NCBI RefSeq assembly: GCF_036237315.1
Contig: NZ_CP108356.1
Location: forward strand, 4,903,501 to 4,967,500
Length of the DNA stretch: 64,000 bases
Reading direction: 5' to 3'
DNA from: Streptomyces sp. NBC_01351
GTDB lineage: Bacteria; Actinomycetota; Actinomycetes; Streptomycetales; Streptomycetaceae
Of the stretch, positions 24,471-33,150 are shown one piece after another. The notes below the pieces were generated by a model. The model searched no databases. It was given only the letters and a program-made list of their open reading frames with translations, and was not told the origin of the DNA. Position 1 is the first letter of the stretch. Each line of letters opens with the position of its first letter. Made by a program: the position numbers and the translations under genes.

Positions 24471-27047
24471 TCAGTCCAGTACGGGCAGCAGTTCCGGCAG
24501 GTGCCCGTCCGACGCGCGCGCCGCGTCCTGTCGCTCCTGCGGCACCTCCCCGTACAGCGTCGTACGGGCCTTCGCGGGCCGTCCCGCCGCCTCCGCGACC
24601 GCGATCAGGTCCTGGACCGACTTGTACGATCCGTAACTCGACCCCGCCATACGGGAGATGGTTTCCTCCATGAGGGTCCCGCCCAGGTCGTTCGCCCCGG
24701 ACCGCAGCATCTCGGCCGCGCCCTCCGCACCCAGTTTCACCCAGCTCGTCTGGATGTTGGGGATGTGCGGGTGGAGCAGGATCCGGGCCATCGCCGTCAC
24801 CGCCCGGTTGTCGCGCACCGTCGGGCCCGGCCGCGAGATCCCCGCGAGGTACACCGGCGCATTGGTGTGGATGAAGGGGAGGGTCACGAACTCCGTGAAG
24901 CCGCCCGTCCGTTCCTGGATCCGGGCGAGCGTGCGGAAGTGGCCGAGCCAGTGCCGCGGCTGGTCCACGTGCCCGTACATCATGGTCGACGAGGAGCGGA
25001 TCCCCAGCTCGTGCGCGGTCGTGACGACATCGATCCAGTCCGCCGTCGGCAGCTTCCCCTTGGTGAGCACCCAGCGGACCTCGTCGTCCAGGATCTCCGC
25101 CGCCGTGCCCGGGATGGAGTCCAGCCCGGCCTCCTTGGCCGCCGTCAGCCAGTCCCGTACGGACATCCCCGTGCGCGTGGCCCCGTTGACGACCTCCATC
25201 GGCGAGAAGGCGTGCACGTGCATGCCGGGGACCCGCTGCTTCACCGCGCGCGCGATGTCGAAGTACGCCGTCCCGGGCAGGTCCGGGTGGATGCCGCCCT
25301 GCATGCACACCTCGACCGCGCCCACGTCCCAGGCCTGGGCGGCGCGGTCGGCGACCTGGTCCAGGGAGAGCGTGTACGCGTCCGCGTCCGTACGGCGCTG
25401 CGCGAAGGCGCAGAAGCGGCAGCCGGTGTAGCAGACGTTGGTGAAGTTGATGTTCCGCGTGACGATGTACGTGACCTCGTCGCCCACGACCGACTTGCGC
25501 AGGTCGTCGGCGATCCGGCACAGCGCGTCCAGGGCAGGCCCGTCCGCGTGGAGCAGCGCGAGGGCCTGCCCGTCGGTGAGCTTCGTCGGATCGTCGGCGG
25601 CCTGCGCGAGCGCGCCCCGTACGTCCGTGTCGATGCGCTCGGGCAGCATCCCGGGCGCGGCCATCTCCCGCAGCGCCTCCCAGTCGCCGTATACCTCGTC
25701 GAAGTCGTCGCGGCGGTCGCCGGTACGGCCCTCGGTGTCGATGGTGGCGTGCAGATCGGTGCGCCCGTACGCGGCGAAGCCCTCGTCGGGCTCCTGCCAC
25801 GGGCGCCCCTCCACCGTCGCGCCCTCATCGGCCAGCCCGCTCTCCGCGTCGGCCAGCGCGCGCACGTGCGGCAGCAGCCGGGGGTCCAGCCAGGGCTCGC
25901 CGCGCTGCAGGAACTCCGGGTAGATGGTGAGGCGTTCGCGCAGCTCGAAGCCGGCGGCGGCGGTGCGCTCGGCCAGCTCCTTGATGTGCGGCCAGGGGCG
26001 CTCGGGGTTCACGTGGTCCGGGGTCAACGGGGACACCCCGCCCCAGTCGTCGATCCCGGCCCCGATCAGCAGGGCGTACTCGGCGTCCACCAGGTTCGGC
26101 GGGGCCTGAATGCGGGCGCTCGGGCCCAGGATGTGCCGGGCGACGGCGATGGCGGCGGCCAGCTCCTCCAGCTCCGCGTCCGGCATGCCGCGCATGGCGG
26201 TGTCCGGCTTGGCGCGGAAGTTCTGGACGATGACCTCCTGGATGCCGTGGTAGCTGCGCTGGATCCGCCGCAGCTCGAAGAAGGCGTCCGCGCGCTCCTC
26301 GTAGGATTCGCCGATCCCGATCAGCACGCCGGTGGTGAAGGGGACGTTCGACCGCCCCGCGTCCTCCAGCACCCGCAGCCGGACCGCCGGATCCTTGTCG
26401 GGGGAGCCGTGGTGGGGGCCGCCGGGCTCGGACCACAGGCGGGTGGCGGTGGTCTCCAGCATCATGCCCATGGACGGGGCGACGGGCTTCAGCCGCTGCA
26501 ACTCCGACCACGACATGACCCCGGGGTTGAGGTGGGGGAGGAGGCCCGTCTCCTCCAGCACCCGGATCGCCATGGCGCGCACGTAGGCGAGCGTGTCGTC
26601 GTACCCGTGCGCGTCGAGCCACTCGCGGGCCTCGGGCCAGCGGTCCTCGGGGCGGTCGCCGAGGGTGAAGAGCGCTTCCTTGCAGCCCATCGCAGCGCCT
26701 TGGCGCGCGATGTCGAGGACCTCGTCGGGGGACAGGTACATCCCGTGGCCGCTCTTGCGGAGCTTGCCCGGCACGGTCACGAAGGTGCAGTAGTGGCACT
26801 TGTCGCGACACAGGCGGGTCAGCGGGATGAAGACCTTGCGGGAGTACGTGATGACACCTGGCCGCCCGGCGGCGGCCAGCCCGGCGTCCCGCACGCGGGC
26901 GGCGGAGCCGGCGAGGTCCCGCAGGTCCTCGCCGCGCGCCTGGAGCAGTACGGCCGCCTCGGTCGCGTCGAGCGCGACGCCGTCGCGTGCCCGCCGGAGC
27001 GCGCGGCGCATCGCGTTTTCGGTCGGAGCGTCACTCGGAGTGGTCAT
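24471..27047 (-). CDS. fbiC: bifunctional F0 synthase FbiC (CofG/CofH fusion)
   Basis: This 858-residue protein is the full length of actinobacterial FbiC. It makes 7,8-didemethyl-8-hydroxy-5-deazariboflavin (F0), the chromophore of coenzyme F420, from tyrosine and a pyrimidine. Two radical-SAM halves are visible: the CofG half with CRDKCHYC (Cys80, 84, 87) and the CofH half with CYTGCRFC (Cys539, 543, 546). Other conserved stretches are [12 protein letters not shown] and EEIQRVIG-like neighbours. The ATG at 27047 is the natural start. It supplies cofactor for the LLM and deazaflavin enzymes elsewhere in the window. Confidence 0.97.
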   Translation of the reverse strand: MTTPSDAPTENAMRRALRRARDGVALDATEAAVLLQARGEDLRDLAGSAARVRDAGLAAAGRPGVITYSRKVFIPLTRLCRDKCHYCTFVTVPGKLRKSGHGMYLSPDEVLDIARQGAAMGCKEALFTLGDRPEDRWPEAREWLDAHGYDDTLAYVRAMAIRVLEETGLLPHLNPGVMSWSELQRLKPVAPSMGMMLETTATRLWSEPGGPHHGSPDKDPAVRLRVLEDAGRSNVPFTTGVLIGIGESYEERADAFFELRRIQRSYHGIQEVIVQNFRAKPDTAMRGMPDAELEELAAAIAVARHILGPSARIQAPPNLVDAEYALLIGAGIDDWGGVSPLTPDHVNPERPWPHIKELAERTAAAGFELRERLTIYPEFLQRGEPWLDPRLLPHVRALADAESGLADEGATVEGRPWQEPDEGFAAYGRTDLHATIDTEGRTGDRRDDFDEVYGDWEALREMAAPGMLPERIDTDVRGALAQAADDPTKLTDGQALALLHADGPALDALCRIADDLRKSVVGDEVTYIVTRNINFTNVCYTGCRFCAFAQRRTDADAYTLSLDQVADRAAQAWDVGAVEVCMQGGIHPDLPGTAYFDIARAVKQRVPGMHVHAFSPMEVVNGATRTGMSVRDWLTAAKEAGLDSIPGTAAEILDDEVRWVLTKGKLPTADWIDVVTTAHELGIRSSSTMMYGHVDQPRHWLGHFRTLARIQERTGGFTEFVTLPFIHTNAPVYLAGISRPGPTVRDNRAVTAMARILLHPHIPNIQTSWVKLGAEGAAEMLRSGANDLGGTLMEETISRMAGSSYGSYKSVQDLIAVAEAAGRPAKARTTLYGEVPQERQDAARASDGHLPELLPVLD

Positions 27048-27087
27048 GCGGTGAGCATACGATCCGCTCGGGCGCGGGTGGAGGGCG

Positions 27088-27873
27088 TCATCGCATCAGC
27101 TCACCGGCGTTGACCAGCAGCGACTGGCCGGTTATCGCCCGTGCGCGGTCGGAGGCCAGGAACGCGGCGGCGTCGGCGACGTCCCCGTCGGTGGCGAGGT
27201 CGGGCAGCGCCATGCGCTCGGTCAGCCGGGCGTGGACCTCGGACTCGGGCACGCCCTCGGTGTGGGCGGTGAAGGTGACGAAGGCCTGCACGGGCGGCCC
27301 CCACATCCAGCCGGGCAGCACGGTGTTGACGCGGATCCGGTGCGGGCCGAGCTCGCGGGCCATGGAGTACATGGCGGAGGTCAGACCGCCCTTGGAGGCG
27401 GCGTAGGCGGCCTGCTGCACCTCGTTGGGCGCGGCGACGGCGGACTGCGTCCCGATGATGACCACGGAACCGCCGCCGCCCTGCTTGAACGCGGGCAGAC
27501 AGGCGCGGGTCATCCGCAGGGTCCCCAGCAGGTTCACGTCGATGATCTGCTGCCAGGTCCCGAAGTCGGCGTCCTCGATCCCGCCGAAGTACGAGTCCCA
27601 GGCGGCGACGTGCACGACGGCGTCGACCCCGCCGAACCGCTCCTGCGCGAGCGCGACCAGGGCCTCGCACTGCGCCTCGTCGGAGATGTCGGTGGTCCGG
27701 TAGGCGGTGTGGATCCCGGCGGGGTCGATCTCGGCGGCGGACTTCGCGAGGTTGGCCTCGGTCCGCGCCCCGAGCACGGCGTTCCCCCCGTCCCGCACCA
27801 CGGTGGCGGCGACCTGATGGCCGAGCCCGGCCCCGACGCCGGAGACGATGACGGTCTTCCCTTGCAGCAGCAT
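27088..27873 (-). CDS. SDR family oxidoreductase
   Basis: This 261-residue classical short-chain dehydrogenase has a Rossmann start, [15 protein letters not shown] (a variant of TGxxxGxG), the active-site Tyr/Lys in YAASKGG, and a catalytic Ser in the preceding IGTQSAV strand. NAG-type NVNLLGTLR spacing is normal. AGGAGG lies seven bases before the ATG. A palindrome at 27930 (CTGACGGTGCGTCAG) sits in its upstream region. A shortened decayed copy of this gene's 5' end lies at 28898-28987. Confidence 0.9.
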   Translation of the reverse strand: MLLQGKTVIVSGVGAGLGHQVAATVVRDGGNAVLGARTEANLAKSAAEIDPAGIHTAYRTTDISDEAQCEALVALAQERFGGVDAVVHVAAWDSYFGGIEDADFGTWQQIIDVNLLGTLRMTRACLPAFKQGGGGSVVIIGTQSAVAAPNEVQQAAYAASKGGLTSAMYSMARELGPHRIRVNTVLPGWMWGPPVQAFVTFTAHTEGVPESEVHARLTERMALPDLATDGDVADAAAFLASDRARAITGQSLLVNAGELMR

Positions 27874-27929
27874 GACGCGCCTCCTGGGGTGGCGGGGGTG
27901 AGCCGAACCGATCCTGACCCGATACGGAT

Positions 27930-27944
27930 CTGACGGTGCGTCAG
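27930..27944. promoter_or_regulatory. CTGACG-N3-CGTCAG palindrome
   Basis: This perfect 6+6 bp inverted repeat lies 57-71 bp upstream of the SDR start, a typical size and position for a TetR-type operator. The identical 15-mer recurs at 29017-29031 next to the decayed SDR copy. Confidence 0.5.
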
Positions 27945-28057
27945 GGTACGGGGGAGGGGCGGGGTTGTGAAGGGGTGCGGGGAGGACCCCGCCACCCGAG
28001 CCCCTGGTCCCCGCCCCGGCCCCAGTCCCTGCCCCCGCGCCCGCGTCCGCGTCCGCG

Positions 28058-28774
28058 TCAGCGTTGCGCCTGCACCAGCTTCGTCACCTGGCCGGACATG
28101 AAGAAGGTGGGGACCTCGCGGTAGTCCTTGTCGCCGGACGACATCTTCCGGAAGTCGATGATCACCGCGCCGACCCGGGCGACGACGTGCTCCTCCGTCT
28201 GCGTGTCCCGCTGTCCGGGAACGTCCACGGCCAGCGCGAAGGCCAGGGCCTCGTCGCCCTCGGCCGGGGCGGGCCGGTCCACGAGGGTCACCACGGGGGC
28301 GTTCGGGGAACCCGCGTCGGAGAAGAACGGGCAGACCCCGCGGGTCTCGCGGAGCCGGGCGAACGCGTCACGGGCTTCGGCGAGGCTTCCGTAGGCAGCG
28401 ATGATCATGCCGCCGCGCGAGGTGTCGCGCTTGAAGGTGATGCCCTGCGTGACCACCACCGGCGCGGACGCCCCGTCCTTGAGGGCCAGGAACTGCCCGC
28501 ACTCCGGATCCGACAGCGACGTGACCGCAGCCGGTCGGCCCACCTCGGCCGCCGAGGCCTTGAGCTGGTGGGCCTCGGCGGGCCAGGTCGTGGCGAGGAG
28601 CGCCGCGGCGTCGAGCGGCTTCGGGGCGGGCGAGGCCGAGGCCGAGGGTGAGCCCGAGGTGCCTGCGGAGGCGCCCTCGGCGTCCGTGCCGGACAGGGCT
28701 CCGCACCCCGCGGTCAGCAGCCCCAGCCCGATGGCCAGTGCGGCGAGAGATCCGCGTCGTACTCGTCCGTGCAT
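28058..28774 (-). CDS. lipoprotein of unknown function
   Basis: This 238-residue lipoprotein has a basic n-region, a hydrophobic stretch and the lipobox LTAGC with Cys24 as the lipidated residue. A Ser/Ala/Pro-rich linker (about 35-58) tethers an alpha/beta domain of about 180 residues that contains two cysteines (DPECGQF and GVCPFF). The ATG at 28774 is favoured by a GGGGGA site upstream. The domain resembles extracytoplasmic sensor or substrate-binding modules, but I cannot name a family. Confidence 0.7.
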   Translation of the reverse strand: MHGRVRRGSLAALAIGLGLLTAGCGALSGTDAEGASAGTSGSPSASASPAPKPLDAAALLATTWPAEAHQLKASAAEVGRPAAVTSLSDPECGQFLALKDGASAPVVVTQGITFKRDTSRGGMIIAAYGSLAEARDAFARLRETRGVCPFFSDAGSPNAPVVTLVDRPAPAEGDEALAFALAVDVPGQRDTQTEEHVVARVGAVIIDFRKMSSGDKDYREVPTFFMSGQVTKLVQAQR

Positions 28775-28897
28775 GTGCAGTCCCCCGCGGTCGTTCCCGG
28801 TCACAAGTCGTCCGTGACCCTACGGCTCGCAGGCGACTCGTGACCAGGGCTTTCCCGCCGTGCGGGCAGGCGGACAGGCGGGCGGACAGGCGGAGCG

Positions 28898-28987
28898 GTG
28901 TGGATCCCGTCGGGGCCGATCTCGGCGGCGGACTTCGCGAGGTTCGGCGCCGACGTCGGAGACGATGACGGTCTTCCCTTGCAGCGT
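28898..28987 (-). pseudogene. decayed 5' copy of the SDR gene with internal deletion
   Basis: Read on the minus strand, this matches the neighbouring SDR gene: the ribosome site and first codons ([13 protein letters not shown]), then, after a deletion, the segment [17 protein letters not shown]. The start codon position reads ACG instead of ATG. Its upstream region keeps the CTGACGGTGCGTCAG operator at 29017-29031. It is a partial duplication that has lost coding capacity. Confidence 0.75.
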
Positions 28988-29027
28988 GGCGCGCCTCCCG
29001 CGGCGGGACCAAGTCTCTGACGGTGCG

Positions 29028-29423
29028 TCAGGGTATGGCTCCGTACCGCCCTTGGGAAGGCCGACCGCCTGTCGGGTCGGAAGGTGCTGCCACTCGCTCG
29101 ACCGCGTCCGGCCCGGCTTCGGCCGCCCGGCCGGCCAGTGCGGGAGACGGCGGCCGGCCCGCGGGGAGTGCGGCCCCGAGGTGGTCCGCGCCCTGCCATG
29201 AGGTGCCCAGCCGTTTGAGGGTGTCGGCGGCCCGGCGTTCGACGAGGATCGGGACGAAGGTGCGGATCTTGCTGCCGTCGAAACGGGCCCGGGCTTCCGC
29301 CACGGCGCTCTCCACGGCATCGGGCCCTGTGGTGGCGTCGAACCGGCGGTGAAGGCGCTGCTCGGCCTCGCGCAGCGCGGCTGATTCCTGCGGCGCGGTG
29401 CGCAGGGCGTCGCGGTCCTCCAT
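29028..29423 (-). CDS. three-helix-bundle dimerisation-type protein
   Basis: This protein of about 131 residues has a core ALREAEQRLHRRFD ... VESAVAEARARFDGSKIRTFVPILVERRA resembling the small three-helix-bundle domain attached to some actinobacterial regulators and phosphatases. The ATG at 29423 has GGAGG five bases upstream. The last 40 residues are Pro/Gly/Ala-rich and the stop codon lies inside the duplicated CTGACG palindrome, so the present C-terminus may be a rearranged extension. Function unknown. Confidence 0.6.
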   Translation of the reverse strand: MEDRDALRTAPQESAALREAEQRLHRRFDATTGPDAVESAVAEARARFDGSKIRTFVPILVERRAADTLKRLGTSWQGADHLGAALPAGRPPSPALAGRAAEAGPDAVERVAAPSDPTGGRPSQGRYGAIP

Positions 29424-29609
29424 CGGCTCCTCCACACAGCGGCGCCGGGCCTGGAAGGTGACCGCCCCGGACGCAGATGGACGCAAATGCCGTGATTGCA
29501 GAGTACCCCTCCGCGTGCACCGGGGACCCTGGGGATCTCAGCCGACGTGCGGCCGGCCGCTGCCGTCAGCGGTCCGCCACGTTCGGCACTGCCGCCGCCG
29601 CCGCCGCCG

Positions 29610-29921
29610 TCAGCCGCCCGCCGCCACAGTCGGCGTGTGCAGGGTGATGGCGGCGTGCACCGGCTCCGCATCGGCCCCGGTCAGCCGGTACGTCAGCAGT
29701 CCGGCAGTGGCGAGCCGTTCCAGCGTCTGCGGCAGTGCCGCGGGCGGGACCCGCAATGCGGCCGCCGCGGCCTCGACCGGCAGGCGCAGCTGCACGGCCC
29801 TGGACACGCGCCGCACGTCGTCGGCGAGGTCGGCGAGCAGGTTTCCGAGCAGGCCCCCTCCGGCGGCGCGGGCCTGTGCCGCCCACTGCCCGGCCCACTC
29901 ATTGCGCATGCCGCCGTGCAC
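29610..29921 (-). CDS. winged-helix-like small regulator
   Basis: This protein of about 103 residues starts at a GTG (29921) with GGAGG four bases upstream. It is helical, with LPVEAAAAALRVPPAALPQTLERLATAGLL reading like a helix-turn-helix and the following TYRLTG like a short wing. I infer a DNA-binding regulator without certainty. It diverges from the SulP gene, and a CACTGTG/CACAGTG palindrome lies in between. Confidence 0.5.
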   Translation of the reverse strand: MHGGMRNEWAGQWAAQARAAGGGLLGNLLADLADDVRRVSRAVQLRLPVEAAAAALRVPPAALPQTLERLATAGLLTYRLTGADAEPVHAAITLHTPTVAAGG

Positions 29922-29952
29922 GGAGCCTCCCAGTGCGCTCTTCCCGTGCTCC

Positions 29953-29970
29953 CACTGTGCTCCCACAGTG
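29953..29970. promoter_or_regulatory. CACTGTG-N4-CACAGTG palindrome
   Basis: This perfect 7+7 bp inverted repeat lies 32 bp upstream of the winged-helix-like gene and 160 bp from sulP. It is a candidate operator for that regulator. The surrounding TGCTCCCAC sequence is also locally repeated. Confidence 0.4.
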
Positions 29971-30129
29971 CTCCCGGGCTGCGCGATGCCGCGCGGTGGG
30001 GTGTTCCGGATTCGGCCGTCGGAAGTACCCGGAGGGCCGGGACGGTCCGCCGCGGCCGCGCCGGGGTCGACTTCCCCCGGTGCCGCCCGCCGCTGTCGCA
30101 TCATGAGCCGGGCGGAAGGAAGGAGAGCC

Positions 30130-31872
30130 ATGCCGCAACCTGTCCCACGCAGCAGCGGATGGCGATCCGCCCTCCCCCGGCTCCCCGGGCTCACGGTCCT
30201 GGCGGGCTACCGGCGCGCCTGGCTGCGCGGTGACCTGCTGGCCGGCGCCACCGTCGCGGCGTACCTCGTACCGCAGGTCATGGCCTACGCGAGCGTCGCG
30301 GGTCTGCCACCGGTCGCGGGGCTTTGGGCGATCCTCCCGGCGCTGGCGGTGTACGCCGTCCTCGGTTCGTCCCGACTGCTGTCGGTCGGGCCCGAGTCGA
30401 CGACGGCGCTGATGACCGCCACCGTGGTCGGGCCGCTGGCCGCGGGGGACCCCGACCGGTACGCGGTGCTCGCCGCCACCCTTGCCGTGGTGGTCGGCCT
30501 GCTGTTCGCGCTGGCATGGCTGGCCCGGCTGGGATTCGTCGCCGACATGCTCTCCCGGCCGGTCCTGATCGGCTATCTGGCGGGGGTGGCGCTGATCATG
30601 ATGGTGGACCAGCTCTCCAAGCTCACCGGGGTGCCGGTCGAGGGCGAGGGTTTTGGTCCGCAGCTGGCGTACTTCGTGCGCCACCTCTCGGAGGCGGTCC
30701 CCGCCACCGTCGTCCTCGGCGCGGCGTCGCTGCTCTTCCTCTTCGTCCTCGACCGGTTCCTTCCCAGGTTCCCCGGTCCGCTGCTGGCCGTGGCCGTCAG
30801 CACGGCGGTGGTCGCGATGTTCGGTCTGCAGGACCACGGCATCGCCGTGATCGGTGAGATCCCGGCCGGACTGCCCGGCTTCTCCCCACCCGACCTGAGC
30901 GAGCTGCGCGTCCTGCTGCTCCCCGCACTCGGGGTGCTGCTCGTCGGCTATACCGATGTGATCCTCACCGCGCGGGCCTTCGAGTCCCGCGACAAGGGCG
31001 AGCAGCTGGACGCCAACCAGGAGCTGCTCGCCCTGGGCGGGGCCAACGTCGGCGCCGGGTTCCTGCACGGGTTCCCGGTGAGCAGCAGCGCCAGCCGCAC
31101 CGCGCTCGCCCAGTCGGCCGGCGGGAGCACCCAGGCCTACGCGCTGGCGGCCGGCGTCGCCGTGCTCGCCGTACTGCTGTTCCTGAGTCCGCTGCTGAAG
31201 TACACGCCGTCGGCGGTGCTCGGCGCGCTCGTCGTCTTCGCCGCGATCAGGATGATCGACCTGGCCGGGTTGCGACGGCTGAAGGGATTCCGGCTCCGGG
31301 AGTTCCTGCTGGCGATCGGCTGCCTGGCCGGGGTGCTGGCCCTGGACATCCTGTACGGGGTGCTGGTGGCCGTGGGTCTGTCGGTGGCGGAGCTGCTGAG
31401 CCGGGTGGCGCGCCCGCACGACGCCGTCCAGGGCCTGGTGCCCGGTGTTCCCGGCATGCACGACATCGACGACTATCCGCAGGCCCGTACTGTTCCCGGG
31501 CTGGTCGTCTACCGCTACGACTCTCCGCTGTTCTTCGCCAACGCGGAGAACTTCCGGCGGCGGGCGCTGGCCGCGGTCGCCGAGGAGACCGGCCCCGTAC
31601 GCTGGTTCGTCCTCAATGCGGAGGCCAATGTGGAGGTCGACATCACCGCGCTGGACTCGGTGGAGGCACTCCGGGCGGAGCTGGCCGGACGCGACATCGT
31701 CTTCGCGCTGGCCCGGGTCAAGCAGGACCTGCGCGACGAACTGGACGCCTACGGGCTCACCGGGTCCGTGGGCCGGGACCGGATCTTCCCCACGCTGCCC
31801 AGTGCCGTGGCCGCCTACCGGGCCTGGGACGCGGGTCGCGGGCCGGACGAGCGGCCGACCGACCGGGGGTGA
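30130..31872 (+). CDS. SulP family anion permease with STAS domain
   Basis: This 580-residue SulP transporter has a membrane core of 10-14 helices (about 25-430) including the family segment VAAYLVPQVMAYASVAGLPPVAGL and the substrate-pocket region GFPVSSSASRTALAQSAGG. A C-terminal cytosolic STAS domain (about 450-560) contains VVYRYDSPLFFANAENFRRR. It probably moves sulfate, bicarbonate or another anion. GGAGAG precedes the ATG. It heads the plus-strand block with PPK2, a P-type ATPase and a lipid kinase, which suggests ion homeostasis under stress. Confidence 0.93.
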   Translation: MPQPVPRSSGWRSALPRLPGLTVLAGYRRAWLRGDLLAGATVAAYLVPQVMAYASVAGLPPVAGLWAILPALAVYAVLGSSRLLSVGPESTTALMTATVVGPLAAGDPDRYAVLAATLAVVVGLLFALAWLARLGFVADMLSRPVLIGYLAGVALIMMVDQLSKLTGVPVEGEGFGPQLAYFVRHLSEAVPATVVLGAASLLFLFVLDRFLPRFPGPLLAVAVSTAVVAMFGLQDHGIAVIGEIPAGLPGFSPPDLSELRVLLLPALGVLLVGYTDVILTARAFESRDKGEQLDANQELLALGGANVGAGFLHGFPVSSSASRTALAQSAGGSTQAYALAAGVAVLAVLLFLSPLLKYTPSAVLGALVVFAAIRMIDLAGLRRLKGFRLREFLLAIGCLAGVLALDILYGVLVAVGLSVAELLSRVARPHDAVQGLVPGVPGMHDIDDYPQARTVPGLVVYRYDSPLFFANAENFRRRALAAVAEETGPVRWFVLNAEANVEVDITALDSVEALRAELAGRDIVFALARVKQDLRDELDAYGLTGSVGRDRIFPTLPSAVAAYRAWDAGRGPDERPTDRG

Positions 31873-32137
31873 GCGGGCGGCTGCACCCGGAGGGCGGCGC
31901 CCTGACGGCGGAACCCGGACGGTGGCGCCCGGACGGTGGCGCCCGGTTTGACGGGCCCGGCGACCGACCGGAGAGTGGCACGTACCCACATGAATCGGAC
32001 ACAGGGTTCGGGTCGACGCGAGAGCGGCCGCGCCGGGCGTCCGACCGGACCGGACCAGGTCGCGGCGACCCTCGCGGCGGACGTGGCCGGGCGGGTGACC
32101 CGAACCCGTCGTGGACCGAGAGGAAGCGGTGCCGGCG

Positions 32138-33091
32138 ATGGCGGACAAGCAGGCCAGGCGGATCGCGAAGTTCATCGCTCCGCTGCGCGTGAAGCCGGGC
32201 TCCCGGGTGGACCTCGAAAGGGACTTCGACCCCCGGTACAAGGCCCGGATGAAGAAGCGCAAGGGCACCGAGCTGCTGCGCACCGGGGTCGCCCTGCTCG
32301 CCGAGTACCAGGCGAAGCTGGCAGCCCAGGACGCGTACGGCGTGCTCCTCTGCCTCCAGGCGATCGACGCGGGCGGCAAGGACGGGACCATCCGCCACGT
32401 CATGAGCGGGGTCAACCCACAGGGCGTCCACGTCAGCAGCTTCAAGGTCCCCTCCGCCGAGGAACTCGACCACGACTACCTGTGGCGCTATGCGCAGCGC
32501 CTGCCGGCCCGCGGGGAGATCGCGATCTTCAACCGGTCGCACTACGAGGAGGTCCTCGTGGTGCGGGTGCATCCCGAGAACCTCGACCGGCAGAGGCTGC
32601 CCGAGGAGGCGAAGGGGCCGGACGTCTGGGAGCGCCGCTACCGGGAGATCAACGACTGGGAGCGCTACCTCTGCGACAACGGGTTCAAAGTGGTGAAGAT
32701 CTTCCTGAACCTCTCCAACGAGGAGCAGCGCACCCGCTTCCTGAAACGCATCGACCTGCCGGAGAAGAACTGGAAGTTCTCCGGGGCGGACGTCCGCGAG
32801 CGCGCGCGGTGGGACGACTACCAGCGCGCCTTCTCCGAGATGATCTCGGCCACGAGCACCCCGTGGGCGCCGTGGTACGTCGTGCCGGCCGACCGCAAGT
32901 GGTTCGCGCGCATCAGCGCCGCCGCGGTGCTCGCGCACACGCTGACGGAGATCGACCCCCGCTACCCGGCCGTCGGGAAGAAGGCCCGCAAAGAGCTGCG
33001 GGCCGCCAAGCGGCGGCTGGAGCGGGAGGCCCCCGAGGGCGCCGCCCGCGACCCGTACGCGGCCGGACGCGAGGCCGAGCGCGGTGTCTGA
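32138..33091 (+). CDS. PPK2 family polyphosphate:nucleotide phosphotransferase
   Basis: This 317-residue PPK2-type kinase uses polyphosphate to phosphorylate nucleotides (AMP/ADP, or GDP/GTP in some subgroups). The Walker A region is QAIDAGGKDGT at about 74-84 and the Walker B-like FNRSHYEEVL at about 131-140; the lid contains RFLKRIDLPEKNWKFS. The ATG at 32138 gives MADKQARR; a GTG at 32111 would add nine residues. About 265 bp separate it from sulP, containing a duplicated CCCGGACGGTGGCG but no gene. Confidence 0.92.
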   Translation: MADKQARRIAKFIAPLRVKPGSRVDLERDFDPRYKARMKKRKGTELLRTGVALLAEYQAKLAAQDAYGVLLCLQAIDAGGKDGTIRHVMSGVNPQGVHVSSFKVPSAEELDHDYLWRYAQRLPARGEIAIFNRSHYEEVLVVRVHPENLDRQRLPEEAKGPDVWERRYREINDWERYLCDNGFKVVKIFLNLSNEEQRTRFLKRIDLPEKNWKFSGADVRERARWDDYQRAFSEMISATSTPWAPWYVVPADRKWFARISAAAVLAHTLTEIDPRYPAVGKKARKELRAAKRRLEREAPEGAARDPYAAGREAERGV

Positions 33092-33150
33092 GCACCGGAC
33101 CGTCCGAACCGCACCCGAGTCGAGGAACGCAGCGCATCGGAGGTGCGGGC

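Noticed and set aside
29899..32445. 848-codon minus-strand frame opposite sulP
   Set aside because: It is a GC-codon shadow of the SulP and neighbouring genes with no recognisable domain; sulP has full family motifs.
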